A DNA stretch of 64,000 bases from Candidatus Zhuqueibacterota bacterium (GCA_029262005.1 JAJDAG010000086.1:1-64000), one strand, 5' to 3'; counted from the stretch's first letter, positions 55,026-63,499 are shown. A program made the numbers and translations. Notes: generated from the letters alone by a model not told the origin.

Positions 55026-57259
55026 CAAACAAAACAAACCCTGACAAAGACAGCCGCATGTCACAGCTTCTGTACACGCTGGGCAAATCGTATTTAGAGC
55101 GTCAACATTTTCAGGAAGCCAACGACAAATTCGGTCAATTACTTGAGTTTACGCCAAACGACCCGGATATTTGCCTTAACCTGGCAAGCAGCCGAATAGG
55201 CCTGCAGGACGTTTCAGACAACTCTCTCGAAATATATGAAAGGGCGGTTGCACTCAATCCGGACAACGATGTAATTTACACACAAATAGCCGACCTGTTT
55301 CGGAAGTTTAATATCGACACAGCATTTGCCACGGCAATGGTTCAAGATTCAGACTCACCACAAATTGAAGCTTCAGGCGCACCTGCTGAGGCCTCTCTTG
55401 ATTCAGTTGAGGCCATGAAGGAAGAGGCTTTCGCCAATATAAGAGCTGAGCTGGAAGAACTTTGGTGGAAAGAACATTTCGACGAGGCCAGAAAACTTCT
55501 AAACAACATGCGGGAAAAGGGAAATGCTTCCGAAACAGCCACGGCACTGACTGAAGCCTATGAACATCTGGCAAAACAAAAAAAAGTCAACAAGAAAGCA
55601 ACCTTGCAGTTGCTCCGGGACAACATCCCGGCCATTTCACCAGAAACATCCTTGCAGGCATTACGTGATTATTTGACGCTAAAATATGTTTTGCCCAAAG
55701 AGGATAGAAGGCAAACACCTGAAGCCCCTGATCGTGACTCGAAAGAATATGAATTTATCCTTGGCATGGTTGCAATGGACGATTTTTTTGGAAAATTGCA
55801 AGGCCGGCAAAATGGCCATGAGCAATTGCCGGAAAGCCAGGATGGTCAAGACATTCTGCAGAATATCCTTGGCATCGCTGAGTCAGAACCGCAAAATAAT
55901 GAACCCGACGACGAAGAGATTGAAGGTTTCATGTTCCTGCAACTCATCTCTTCTGCTGGCCAAAATGACGTTCCAGACCGGATTACGAGTCTGGTCAAGA
56001 CGCACCTTTCACGCATTCCACAAAGTAAATTAAGGCGCGCGGGCACAGGATTTGTCAGCCTGGCAGTCAACCCGCTTGACCAACTCCGGGACATCGTAAG
56101 ATTGTTGCGCAGCCTGGAGAGCTATAATGCAGCAGCAGGAAGCAATGCCCAGGTGAAATTGCTTTGTGCGCTTTTCATTAGTAGCCGTCACTCCGAAGAA
56201 GCATCTGAATTTCACGAATTGCTATTAAAGGGAATCCACTTGATGCGCGTAGCTGAACAAGAGTTGAGTGTCAACGGCAGCGCAGGCAGAATCCTGTTTG
56301 CAGGTGAAGAAGCCTGGAAAGAAAAACTTCTCGATGCAGATATTGTCATGAAGTCGGATTACCGGCTCGCCTTATTGCCTGGTCACGAACTTACCTGCTT
56401 CGAGGTGGCATGGCAGAGAGCACTTGAAGATGCCACTGAAGCGCGGCCGTACCTGTTGGGTGATCTTGAGGTAAGACGTTGCCTCGAACAGCATCAAGGG
56501 TATTCAACTCTGATGGCGCGCAATAAGCAACTGGGGCGTGCAGTCATTGTCAAAGCGCTCTCCAAAGCTAAGGCGCGGCACTACATAAGCGACAAAAGCA
56601 AAAAAGACAGTCTCTACGATGGTATTCGAAAAATTGGCAGGCTGAATCACCCGAATATCGCCACGCTTTTCGACATGGGGGCGCATGACAATACCATCTA
56701 TTACACGCGGGAGTATATCGAAGGTAAGCATTTCTCCGAGAAGGATTTCACTAATGCCAACTGGGAGTTTGAATTTGCAGAGCAACTGCTAAAGATAATT
56801 CGCGCCCTGGCGTATGTGCACAATCAAGGCGATGCCCATTTGAATCTGAAGCCGGCAAATATCTGGCTCAACGAAGCAGAAAATATCAAAATCTCGGATT
56901 TTCGCGTGAAAGCATTTTGTGCAGAAGATGTCAGCAATGGCGGTTGGAAATACCAGGCTCCCGAAATTTTATCCGGTGAAGCCGGGGGTGTGCGCTGCGA
57001 CATTTACTCGCTCGGTATCATTTGTTACGAAATCCTCGCACAAAAGCACCCTTACGATCTCGCCAATATCAGCACTCCGGAAGACATTACAAAAAACAGC
57101 ATCCCTGAGTTGGAAAACAAAGAACTCAGTTTCCACGACGGTTGGAACAAGATTTTCTTGAAAATGACAGCACCTGAACCAGGTCAAAGGTACGCAGAGC
57201 TAATCCAGGTTCTGGTTGACCTCAGGACGCTGCAACTGGAGTTGTTGCCGCCGGATTAG
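55022..57259 (+). CDS. Cytoplasmic TPR protein with a degenerate (pseudo)kinase domain
   Basis: 745 aa, no signal or membrane segment. TPR units (about 10-105) and a helical middle region of unknown type (about 130-470) precede a protein-kinase-like domain (about 489-740). The ATP Lys is kept (K511, VIVKAL) and APE is present (QAPEIL), but the glycine loop is absent. The catalytic Asp is replaced (HLN at 606-608 for HRD) and DFG is DFR (626-628). The domain is predicted to be inactive as a kinase, or to bind nucleotide only. Coupled to the TPR membrane protein, it probably acts as a scaffold or allosteric regulator of the active kinase. It is followed by a long stem-loop terminator. Confidence 0.9.
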   Translation: MTNKTNPDKDSRMSQLLYTLGKSYLERQHFQEANDKFGQLLEFTPNDPDICLNLASSRIGLQDVSDNSLEIYERAVALNPDNDVIYTQIADLFRKFNIDTAFATAMVQDSDSPQIEASGAPAEASLDSVEAMKEEAFANIRAELEELWWKEHFDEARKLLNNMREKGNASETATALTEAYEHLAKQKKVNKKATLQLLRDNIPAISPETSLQALRDYLTLKYVLPKEDRRQTPEAPDRDSKEYEFILGMVAMDDFFGKLQGRQNGHEQLPESQDGQDILQNILGIAESEPQNNEPDDEEIEGFMFLQLISSAGQNDVPDRITSLVKTHLSRIPQSKLRRAGTGFVSLAVNPLDQLRDIVRLLRSLESYNAAAGSNAQVKLLCALFISSRHSEEASEFHELLLKGIHLMRVAEQELSVNGSAGRILFAGEEAWKEKLLDADIVMKSDYRLALLPGHELTCFEVAWQRALEDATEARPYLLGDLEVRRCLEQHQGYSTLMARNKQLGRAVIVKALSKAKARHYISDKSKKDSLYDGIRKIGRLNHPNIATLFDMGAHDNTIYYTREYIEGKHFSEKDFTNANWEFEFAEQLLKIIRALAYVHNQGDAHLNLKPANIWLNEAENIKISDFRVKAFCAEDVSNGGWKYQAPEILSGEAGGVRCDIYSLGIICYEILAQKHPYDLANISTPEDITKNSIPELENKELSFHDGWNKIFLKMTAPEPGQRYAELIQVLVDLRTLQLELLPPD

Positions 57260-57309
57260 TCTGTGTTGCGTCAAAACGACTAAGAAATTAAGATAATCAC
57301 TCTAAACAG

Positions 57310-57349
57310 AACAGGGAAGCGAAGCCGGCCGTGGCATCACTTCCCTGTT
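57310..57349 (+). terminator. Stem-loop terminator of the kinase operon
   Basis: The perfect 10-bp arms AACAGGGAAG (57310-57319) and CTTCCCTGTT (57340-57349) enclose a 20-base loop, followed by a short T-rich run. It sits 50 bases after the operon's last stop. The T-run is weak, but the stem is strong. Confidence 0.7.
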
Positions 57350-57429
57350 TGTTATTACACGTCAGCGCAATCCTTACGTAGTATCTGAACCTGCGATGAT
57401 AAAACTGCTTTAGCCTGAATTATGCATCA

Positions 57430-57568
57430 GCTACAGAGCACAGAGTAAAAAAAACATAAGGTTAGAGTTTAAGAAAAATGCGAATCGCCACTTGCTCTTA
57501 AAAACTATCTTTAATGAGAGTAGTTGTCGTAAGTTCTGTATTCTCAGTGTGCTCTGTGTGTCTGTAGC
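57430..57568. repeat. Inverted repeat element with GCTACAGA/CACAGAG arms
   Basis: The left arm 57430-57445 and right arm 57552-57568 (inverted) share GCTACAGA and CACAGAG and differ only by one or two bases between those blocks. The 106 bases between encode nothing. This is the size of a small non-autonomous element. It ends 22 bases from the porin stop. Confidence 0.5.
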
Positions 57569-57589
57569 AAAATTCATAAATAAAACAGG

Positions 57590-58684
57590 TTAGAAATTGA
57601 ATGTCGTCTGCGCACGGATCTTAAAAACGCTGTTCGCACCATCAGCGGTGGGCATTTCAAGTTCAGCATTAATTTGTAAACGTGAGGTCTTGCCAAAATA
57701 AACGGCTGGTCCACCGCGCAAAACAATGGCCTCATTTTTGTCAACATCGGAATCCGGGTCCTGATAGCTGATGCCAGCGGCAAACTCAACCGCATCGAGT
57801 CCGCCCAGACTCTCATTTTTGCCGGCCAATTTACGGGTCCACCAACCTGAAACATCTGCCACGGTGAAACCGATATCATCTGCTGTGCCGGCAAACTTTT
57901 TCTCAACGCTACCGAAGACAACGCCACCCTCTATTTCAAATTTCGCGCGTTCGCCTATTTTCGTGTAGAAACCAAAATCAGGGGCGATGGCGAAGATTGT
58001 GCCGGAATCATCCCTGCCTGCGTTTTTTGAACCTGCTTGATTTGCGACGGCTGAAACCGCAATCTCAAAAGACTTATTCACAGCGTAATTCACCCGGCCT
58101 GCAACCATTTTGCCGTTGTTAACAAACTCACTCTTGCTGCGACCGGCGTCCTCGCGGCCACCTTCACCAGCACCGTTTGAAAAATTTGCTGCCCAGGACA
58201 GACCACTATCATATTTACCGCCAAACTCCACACCGATATGCCGGGCGATAAGATGCAAGTCGCCCAACATTTCCGCAGCCTCACTTCTTTCCACCAGAAA
58301 CAACTTACTGGATGAGCGCATTTCTTCACGCCAAACAGGTACTTTAAATTGCCCGAAACGGGCGAAAAAATGCTGACCAAACTTAATTTTGCCTTCGGCA
58401 TCTTTTAATTTAGGAGTGTTATCGCGAACCTCAATCTGGAATTTGGTTGAAACCCAATCCGTGAGCTTGGCCTTTACTTGCAAACGACCACGCCTGATTC
58501 TGAAGCCACTGTTGGTTTTGCTGGCGTCTCCCTCAGTATCTGCGTTGAAAAGATACTGCAGTTGCGCTCGCCCGGTAAATTCCCACTTCTTTGCGTTCTT
58601 GATTTTTACTTCTTGCGCTATGCCCAAACCACTTGACCCAAAAATCACAGCGCAACACGCCAAAACAAAAAACGTTCTCTTCAT
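57590..58684 (-). CDS. Outer-membrane porin of the OprO/OprP type
   Basis: 364 aa from the ATG at 58684 with GGAG at good spacing (an upstream in-frame ATG has none). The signal peptide (MKRTFFVLACCAVIFG, cleavage GIAQE) is followed by alternating amphipathic strands and short turns (WEFTGRAQLQYLF, FRIRRGRLQVKAKL, FFARFGQFKVPVWREE, AIVLRGGPAVYFG). It ends in a terminal Phe (TTFNF), as expected for a beta-barrel recognised by BAM. The FRIRRGRLxxK motif is typical of phosphate-selective porins O and P; whether phosphate is the substrate cannot be told. It may be controlled through the 18-bp palindrome upstream. Confidence 0.88.
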   Translation of the reverse strand: MKRTFFVLACCAVIFGSSGLGIAQEVKIKNAKKWEFTGRAQLQYLFNADTEGDASKTNSGFRIRRGRLQVKAKLTDWVSTKFQIEVRDNTPKLKDAEGKIKFGQHFFARFGQFKVPVWREEMRSSSKLFLVERSEAAEMLGDLHLIARHIGVEFGGKYDSGLSWAANFSNGAGEGGREDAGRSKSEFVNNGKMVAGRVNYAVNKSFEIAVSAVANQAGSKNAGRDDSGTIFAIAPDFGFYTKIGERAKFEIEGGVVFGSVEKKFAGTADDIGFTVADVSGWWTRKLAGKNESLGGLDAVEFAAGISYQDPDSDVDKNEAIVLRGGPAVYFGKTSRLQINAELEMPTADGANSVFKIRAQTTFNF

Positions 58685-58958
58685 ATTTTTCTCCATTAAA
58701 AATAAATCGTTGGCGCGCTCCAGATGGAACCCCCAACCTTAAACCGCTTTTAAAAACAACCAATGCCATTTCCCACTAAAAAAAAAGCATAACGAAAGAT
58801 AATTGCCTAATGTTACATTTGTGTTTCAGCGTAGTAAAATTTTATTTACAACTATAGGAACCATTCAGGCAGTATGTGGAAAACGCCTGCGGGTAAAACA
58901 CCTGACTTGAAAAAAGATTATGCTGGAATCCGTCGAAAGGACTCAAAATAAACGGTTG

Positions 58959-58976
58959 CTACAATTTAAATTGTAG
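58959..58976. promoter_or_regulatory. 18-bp perfect palindrome upstream of the porin gene
   Basis: CTACAATTTAAATTGTAG is a perfect 18-bp palindrome about 275 bases before the porin start and about 100 after the aromatic operon's last stop. It fits a dimeric repressor or activator site of TACA-N8-TGTA form. The rest of the 390-base gap (58685-59077) shows no gene and no obvious terminator. Confidence 0.5.
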
Positions 58977-59077
58977 ACAGTTTGACTCGAAGCAACGGCG
59001 ATGCTGACGGGCAGGTAACGGCAAGAACGAAGAGTGAACGGCCCCCCTTCAAATACATTCAGCAAACAACTTACTTC

Positions 59078-60172
59078 TTAATTCTCATCCTCCGGGTTGA
59101 TTACATTTGACTGGAGGCGAATGGCATAGGTATGAAGAATTTCATAAACCTCTTTGACGAAGGAAGTATCCAACCCGAGCCTTGCTGCTTTGTCCAGGCG
59201 GTCTTCAACGACCTGGTTCCAGCGTTTGACCTGCAAGACGGTCATGTTGTGTTCCTTTTTGTACTGACCAATTTTTTTCACAACTTGCATTCGCCGCGCA
59301 AAGGCTTCGAGAATTTCATAGTCAATGGCATTGCTTTCCTGGCGTAACTTGCTCAGCACATCGCCCTGCGGCAGGTTTGAGCCATTTGTATCACGGATTA
59401 TCAGACTATCCAGCAAAGCAGCCAAAACAGCCGGCTTGATTTGTTGATGAGGATCACTCAATGCAGTTGCCGGATCCGGGTGTGTTTCAATCATCAAACC
59501 GTTCATGGTCAAGTCAAGCGCTTTTTGCGACAGGGATTGCAGAAGCTCACTGTTTCCAGCAATGTGGCTGGGATCGCAGATGAGGGGCAAGTTTGGAGCG
59601 AAACGCTTGAGTTCAACAGGAATAACCCACTTCGGGGCATTACGGAAGGAGGTTTGTTCATGAGTGGCAAACCCGCGGTGAATGGCACCCAACCGCTTGA
59701 TGCCGGCGTGATTGAGCCGTTCCAACGCACCAATCCAAAGTTGTAAATCAGGATTTACTGGGTTCTTAACCCATACAGGCACATCAGCGCCGCGCAGCGC
59801 ATTAGCGATTTCCTGCACGGAAAACGGGTTCGCCGAAGTTCTCGCCCCTACCCAAAGAACATCGATACCATATTTGAGCGCCTCATAAACATGCCCCGCA
59901 TTGGCGACTTCCACAGCGGTTTGCAGACCAGTCTCTTTTTTTGCGAGTTGCAACCAGCGCAACCCTTCAATCCCGACACCCTCAAATGTATTTGGCCGGG
60001 TTCTTGGTTTCCAGATGCCTGCTCGAAAAACTTTGACTTGCGAGATTTTTGCTAAGGCCTGCGCTGTTTGTAAAACCTGTTCCTCCGATTCTGCGCTGCA
60101 AGGGCCGGCGATAATGTATCGCCGGTCGTTTAAATCCAGCCAATCAGTAGCGATATCCAGATTAGAACTCAT
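59078..60172 (-). CDS. Bifunctional DAHP synthase / chorismate mutase (type II)
   Basis: 364 aa from the ATG at 60172 with a GAGAG ribosome site (the earlier in-frame ATG lacks one). Residues about 10-255 are a DAHP synthase of the I-beta group (YIIAGPCSAESEEQV, KPRTRPNTFEG, WVGARTSANPF, CDPSHIAGN, IETHPDPATALSD). Residues about 275-360 are an AroQ-type chorismate mutase (LRQESNAIDYEILEAFARRM, VKKIGQYKKEHN). It condenses PEP with erythrose 4-phosphate and converts chorismate to prephenate, so it acts at both ends of the common pathway. The fused mutase often allows feedback control. Last gene of the operon; the gap to the aminotransferase gene is 39 bases. Confidence 0.95.
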   Translation of the reverse strand: MSSNLDIATDWLDLNDRRYIIAGPCSAESEEQVLQTAQALAKISQVKVFRAGIWKPRTRPNTFEGVGIEGLRWLQLAKKETGLQTAVEVANAGHVYEALKYGIDVLWVGARTSANPFSVQEIANALRGADVPVWVKNPVNPDLQLWIGALERLNHAGIKRLGAIHRGFATHEQTSFRNAPKWVIPVELKRFAPNLPLICDPSHIAGNSELLQSLSQKALDLTMNGLMIETHPDPATALSDPHQQIKPAVLAALLDSLIIRDTNGSNLPQGDVLSKLRQESNAIDYEILEAFARRMQVVKKIGQYKKEHNMTVLQVKRWNQVVEDRLDKAARLGLDTSFVKEVYEILHTYAIRLQSNVINPEDEN

Positions 60173-60211
60173 TGATTTTTCTCTCATAATAGGTTGATGA
60201 CTAACGTTTTA

Positions 60212-61378
60212 CTACAACGAAAGCTGCTGCAGCCGCTTAACGGCTTCTCTAATTCTATCTTCCGGTAAACAGAGCGATGCACGCATGTAACGCGCGCCAT
60301 TGCTGCCAAATATCTCCCCCGGCGTAAGGCAAACATACGCCTTGTTTAGAATATCGTCCATATAATTGCTAATGTTATCGATAGATTCCGGCGCTTTTGC
60401 CCAGACAAACAAACCCGGCCGCGCGCGCTCATAAGTGCCATGCAGGCAGTCAAATAATTCGCAAGCAGCACGCCTGCGGCCACGGTAAATTTCATTCTGC
60501 TCATCATGCCACTCCGGGGAATTTTCAAGTGACCGAACAGCAGCGCATTGGATGGGATAAAACATGCCGGAATCCATGTTGCTTTTCACACTGAGAATCG
60601 CCTCGAGGTAATCTTGTTTACCGCTTACCATGCCAACGCGCCAACCAGCCATATGATGAGATTTGCTCAAAGAGTTCAACTCTATACAACAATCGAAGGC
60701 GCCTTCCACAGACAAAATGCTCTGTGGCGCGGCACTGTTCAGAACGAGGCTATATGGATTATCATGGCAAATCAAAATACGGTGCTTTTGCGCAAATTCA
60801 ACAAGCTCTTCATAAAATCCCAGGGTCGCAACCGCACCGGTAGGCATATTCGGATAATTGACCCACATCACTTTTACCCGGGTCAAATCTTCTTTTTCCA
60901 GCACCGAGAGATCAGGCAGCCAATCCAGTTCCTCCTTCAGATCATAAACCAGCGGCACGGCACCGGTCAGGTTCGCAACCTTTCCATAAGCCGGGTATCC
61001 AGGGTTTGGTACCAGCACTTTGTCCCCCGGATTCAAGAAAGCCAAAGAAATATGAAAAATACCCTCCTTTGAGCCCAGCAACGGCAATATCTCAGAATCA
61101 TAGTCAAGTTCAACGCTGTAAGTTCGCCGATACCAGTTGGCCATGGCTGACCGCAACATTTTGGTACCATTATACGGCTGATAGCCATGACAATCTTCAC
61201 TTTCAACGCTGGCCTGAATTGCCTTGACAGCCGCAGCACTCGGGGATAAATCAGGACTGCCAATTCCCAGATTTATCACGTCATGCCCCGCAGCCTCCAG
61301 CCTGCTTATTTCCCGCTGCTTCCTGGAAAAGTAATATTCTCCAACATCATTAAGCCTGTCAGCACTAGAAACGATCAT
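60212..61378 (-). CDS. Class I/II aminotransferase (LL-DAP aminotransferase-like), aromatic operon
   Basis: 388 aa from the ATG at 61378, which has GGAG 9 bases upstream and overlaps the pheA stop by 14 bases; a longer frame starts 10 codons earlier. Fold-type I PLP enzyme: INLGIGSPDLSPS, the substrate and cofactor loop NPGYPAYGKV, NYPNMPTG, ICHDNPYS, the Schiff-base Lys in SLSKSHHMAGWRVG and the Arg near the C-terminus (ARYMRASLCLP). In the same operon position, Bacteroidota carry an aminotransferase thought to act on prephenate or aromatic keto acids; that role is inferred here. Confidence 0.88.
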   Translation of the reverse strand: MIVSSADRLNDVGEYYFSRKQREISRLEAAGHDVINLGIGSPDLSPSAAAVKAIQASVESEDCHGYQPYNGTKMLRSAMANWYRRTYSVELDYDSEILPLLGSKEGIFHISLAFLNPGDKVLVPNPGYPAYGKVANLTGAVPLVYDLKEELDWLPDLSVLEKEDLTRVKVMWVNYPNMPTGAVATLGFYEELVEFAQKHRILICHDNPYSLVLNSAAPQSILSVEGAFDCCIELNSLSKSHHMAGWRVGMVSGKQDYLEAILSVKSNMDSGMFYPIQCAAVRSLENSPEWHDEQNEIYRGRRRAACELFDCLHGTYERARPGLFVWAKAPESIDNISNYMDDILNKAYVCLTPGEIFGSNGARYMRASLCLPEDRIREAVKRLQQLSL

Positions 61379-62201
61379 AGGGCTTGTCTCCGCATTGATA
61401 TTCTCCAAGAATGGTAAGTTCTCTGGTTAGCTGCCGCACTTTGGCAATGGCCAATTCGTAATTTTCTCTTTTCAGCCACCGCAAATCTACATGAAAGGCA
61501 TATTCATCAGGGTGGCCGGGAATAGGAATCGACTGTATTAAACCCAGATTGAGCGACTGGTCGCGAAAAACATCCAGCACATTTGCCAACGCACCAACTT
61601 TATGCTGAACGTGAAAGCATACAGATGCTTTATTGGCATCAGGACTCACCACTTGTTTTTCTTTGGATAAAACCAGGAACCGCGTATAATTGTTTTTTAT
61701 GTTCTCAATTGAAGCTGCAAGAATGTTTAAATCATACAACTCAGCAGCCGATTCTGCGGCAATGGCGGCCACACCGCGTAACCCTTTCTCACGAATCTCA
61801 CGGGCGCTGTCCGCTGTATCATGTGATTCTTCGCCACAAATGTGTGGGTGTTGTTCCAGGAATTCATTGCATTGATGTAAGGCCATTGGATGTGACCGCA
61901 CAATCTTTATATCCGTAATTGTTTGGCCGGGCAAAGCCATCAGGTTTTGTTTGACATGCAGGTATCGTTCCCCCACAATCGTGAATGGGAAACGCTGCAG
62001 CAACGTGTAGTTTGGCAGGATGCCGCCGGCAAGCGAATTTTCGATGGCCATCACCACAAAATCAACCTGACCGGCTTGCAAATACGTGCATTGCTGCCGG
62101 AAAGTACGACACTCAACCAAAGCCAATTCATGCCCGGGGAAATACTGGCGAGCCACCAAATCATGGAAAGAGGCTTTGCCGCCCTGAATCGCAATTCTCA
62201 T
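61365..62201 (-). CDS. pheA: Prephenate dehydratase with ACT domain
   Basis: 278 aa. The catalytic domain (1 to about 180) has GGKASFHDLVA, VMAIENSLAGG, and the TRF motif in NNYTRFLVL. The ACT domain (about 195-275) has VQHKVGALANVLDVF. The common phenylalanine-binding ESRP motif is replaced by IQSIP, as in Bacteroidota homologues, so the feedback ligand may bind differently. It converts prephenate to phenylpyruvate. GGAGTG lies just before the ATG, and the leader upstream holds a promoter and an attenuator-like terminator. First gene of the aromatic operon. Confidence 0.94.
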   Translation of the reverse strand: MRIAIQGGKASFHDLVARQYFPGHELALVECRTFRQQCTYLQAGQVDFVVMAIENSLAGGILPNYTLLQRFPFTIVGERYLHVKQNLMALPGQTITDIKIVRSHPMALHQCNEFLEQHPHICGEESHDTADSAREIREKGLRGVAAIAAESAAELYDLNILAASIENIKNNYTRFLVLSKEKQVVSPDANKASVCFHVQHKVGALANVLDVFRDQSLNLGLIQSIPIPGHPDEYAFHVDLRWLKRENYELAIAKVRQLTRELTILGEYQCGDKPYDRF

Positions 62202-62217
62202 CAGTCACTCCAAAAAC

Positions 62218-62246
62218 AAAAAAGGCCCCGATTGATTGTCGGGGCC
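62218..62246 (-). terminator. Attenuator-type terminator in the pheA leader
   Basis: GGCCCCGA (62224-62231) and TCGGGGCC (62239-62246) make an 8-bp stem with a 7-base loop; on the minus strand it is followed by a run of seven Ts (62217 is a G break beyond the six at 62218-62223 plus one). It lies between the pheA promoter and the pheA start, so it would stop transcription before the gene. An upstream AGCCCCGG in the same leader can pair with the 3' arm and so break the terminator. Confidence 0.8.
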
Positions 62247-62310
62247 CAAGGGTTGTCAAATAAACTCAGCAGAAATTGTCATGCAACCTTTAGACGTCAC
62301 CGGGGCTATA
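62247..62310 (-). promoter_or_regulatory. pheA leader with competing hairpins and a short peptide
   Basis: The leader reads AGCCCCGG (about 62301-62308), then a GGTTG/CAACC stem, then the terminator. Within the GGTTG/CAACC loop is an eight-codon reading frame (MTISAEFI) with one Phe codon, preceded by AAAGG. The layout fits transcription attenuation, but a single Phe codon is weak evidence for ribosome-stalling control. No T-box signature was seen. Confidence 0.5.
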
Positions 62311-62319
62311 AAAAAAAAT

Positions 62320-62348
62320 AAAGTAAAGTCGTTTTTTTTGCATGTCAA
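62320..62348 (-). promoter_or_regulatory. Sigma-70-like promoter of the aromatic operon
   Basis: TTGACA (62343-62348, minus strand) and TACTTT (62320-62325) are separated by 17 bases. Transcription would start about 110 bases before the pheA ATG, just ahead of the attenuator leader. Confidence 0.7.
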
Positions 62349-62578
62349 GCAACTTTCATAACAAATTATTACGGAATGATAGCGATGCTAATCATAAAAA
62401 ACAACTGATATTTTCAACCATCGACTCCCGGATTGCACTTGCAAATATGTTAATAGATTGTTAAATTGACGCGCCTTTTAATACAAACTTTCAATTGCTA
62501 ATTCCGCAGGAAATCACCTGCACCTCAGTTGAGTAAAAACTTCACTACATAAATTTCATTATTTCGAGACAAGTTACC

Positions 62579-63499
62579 ATGTTAAAAAATCTGCCAAACC
62601 TAATTCTAACAATCATCTTGCTGACAAATCTAAACTGCGGTCAAACAAAAACGCCGGCTGAGACGGACCCTGCTTATGTTGCAGCCATCCAGAAATGGCA
62701 GCAAAAACGAACCTCCTCACTCACCAGGAAAAACGGTTGGCTATGTTTAGCCGGGCTATTATGGTTAGAAGAAGGCGAAAACAGGTTTGGCTCACACGCG
62801 ACAAATTCCGTTCGCTTCCCGGAAGGGCAAGCGCCAAATTTCATCGGGACTTTCATGTTGGAAAAAGGAGAAGTGCGCGTGACTATAGACCCGGGCATCA
62901 AAGTCCTCTGCGAGGAAAAACCTGTACAGAAAATGCTTCTAAAAACCGATCTAAGTGACGAAAAGACTATCCTTTCGCTGGGCACGTTGAGTTGGTACAT
63001 TATCAAGCGCGGTGACCGATTCGGTGTCCGGCTGCGTGACAGTGAACATGCGAATTTGCGCAATTTTAAGGACATTGACGCCTTTGAAATAGATCCAGCC
63101 TGGCGCATTAAAGCAAAATTTGAACCGTATGTACCTGTGAAAAAAATTCCAATCCCGAATGTTCTTGGTAGCATCACTGATGAGCGCTGTCCCGGAGCCC
63201 TGGTTTTTGAAGTGGATGGAAACATGCATCGATTGGACGTGTTGGCTGACACCGACGAAGACGACTTCTTTATGATATTCGCCGACAAAACCAGCGGTTA
63301 TGAGACTTATGGCGCTGGACGGTTTCTGTATGTTGAAAAGCCCGGAGAAGACGGAACAACTTTTATTGATTTTAACAAAGCATACAATCCGCCCTGCGCG
63401 TTCACTGAGTTTGCCACATGCCCTTTGCCGCCTTCGCAAAATAGACTACCTGTGAACATCATGGCTGGAGAAAAAAAATACGCCGGTGGATCACATTGA
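62579..63499 (+). CDS. DUF1684 domain lipoprotein
   Basis: 306 aa. The start gives a signal ending in a lipobox-like LNCG at about residue 20. The mature part matches the DUF1684 family from end to end: YVAAIQKWQQKR, GWLCLAGLLWLEEGENRFGS, DPAWRIKAKF, LVFEVDG, and the hallmark NPPCAFTEFATCPLPPSQNRL with its two cysteines. The family is widespread in FCB bacteria and its activity is not established. It stands alone, divergent from pheA. Confidence 0.85.
   Translation: MLKNLPNLILTIILLTNLNCGQTKTPAETDPAYVAAIQKWQQKRTSSLTRKNGWLCLAGLLWLEEGENRFGSHATNSVRFPEGQAPNFIGTFMLEKGEVRVTIDPGIKVLCEEKPVQKMLLKTDLSDEKTILSLGTLSWYIIKRGDRFGVRLRDSEHANLRNFKDIDAFEIDPAWRIKAKFEPYVPVKKIPIPNVLGSITDERCPGALVFEVDGNMHRLDVLADTDEDDFFMIFADKTSGYETYGAGRFLYVEKPGEDGTTFIDFNKAYNPPCAFTEFATCPLPPSQNRLPVNIMAGEKKYAGGSH

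Noticed and set aside
46329-57259. Type VI secretion threonine-phosphorylation module (PpkA/Fha/PppA)
   Set aside because: Gene types are similar, but no type VI structural gene is in the window and the FG-GAP, TPR and pseudokinase parts do not fit that module.
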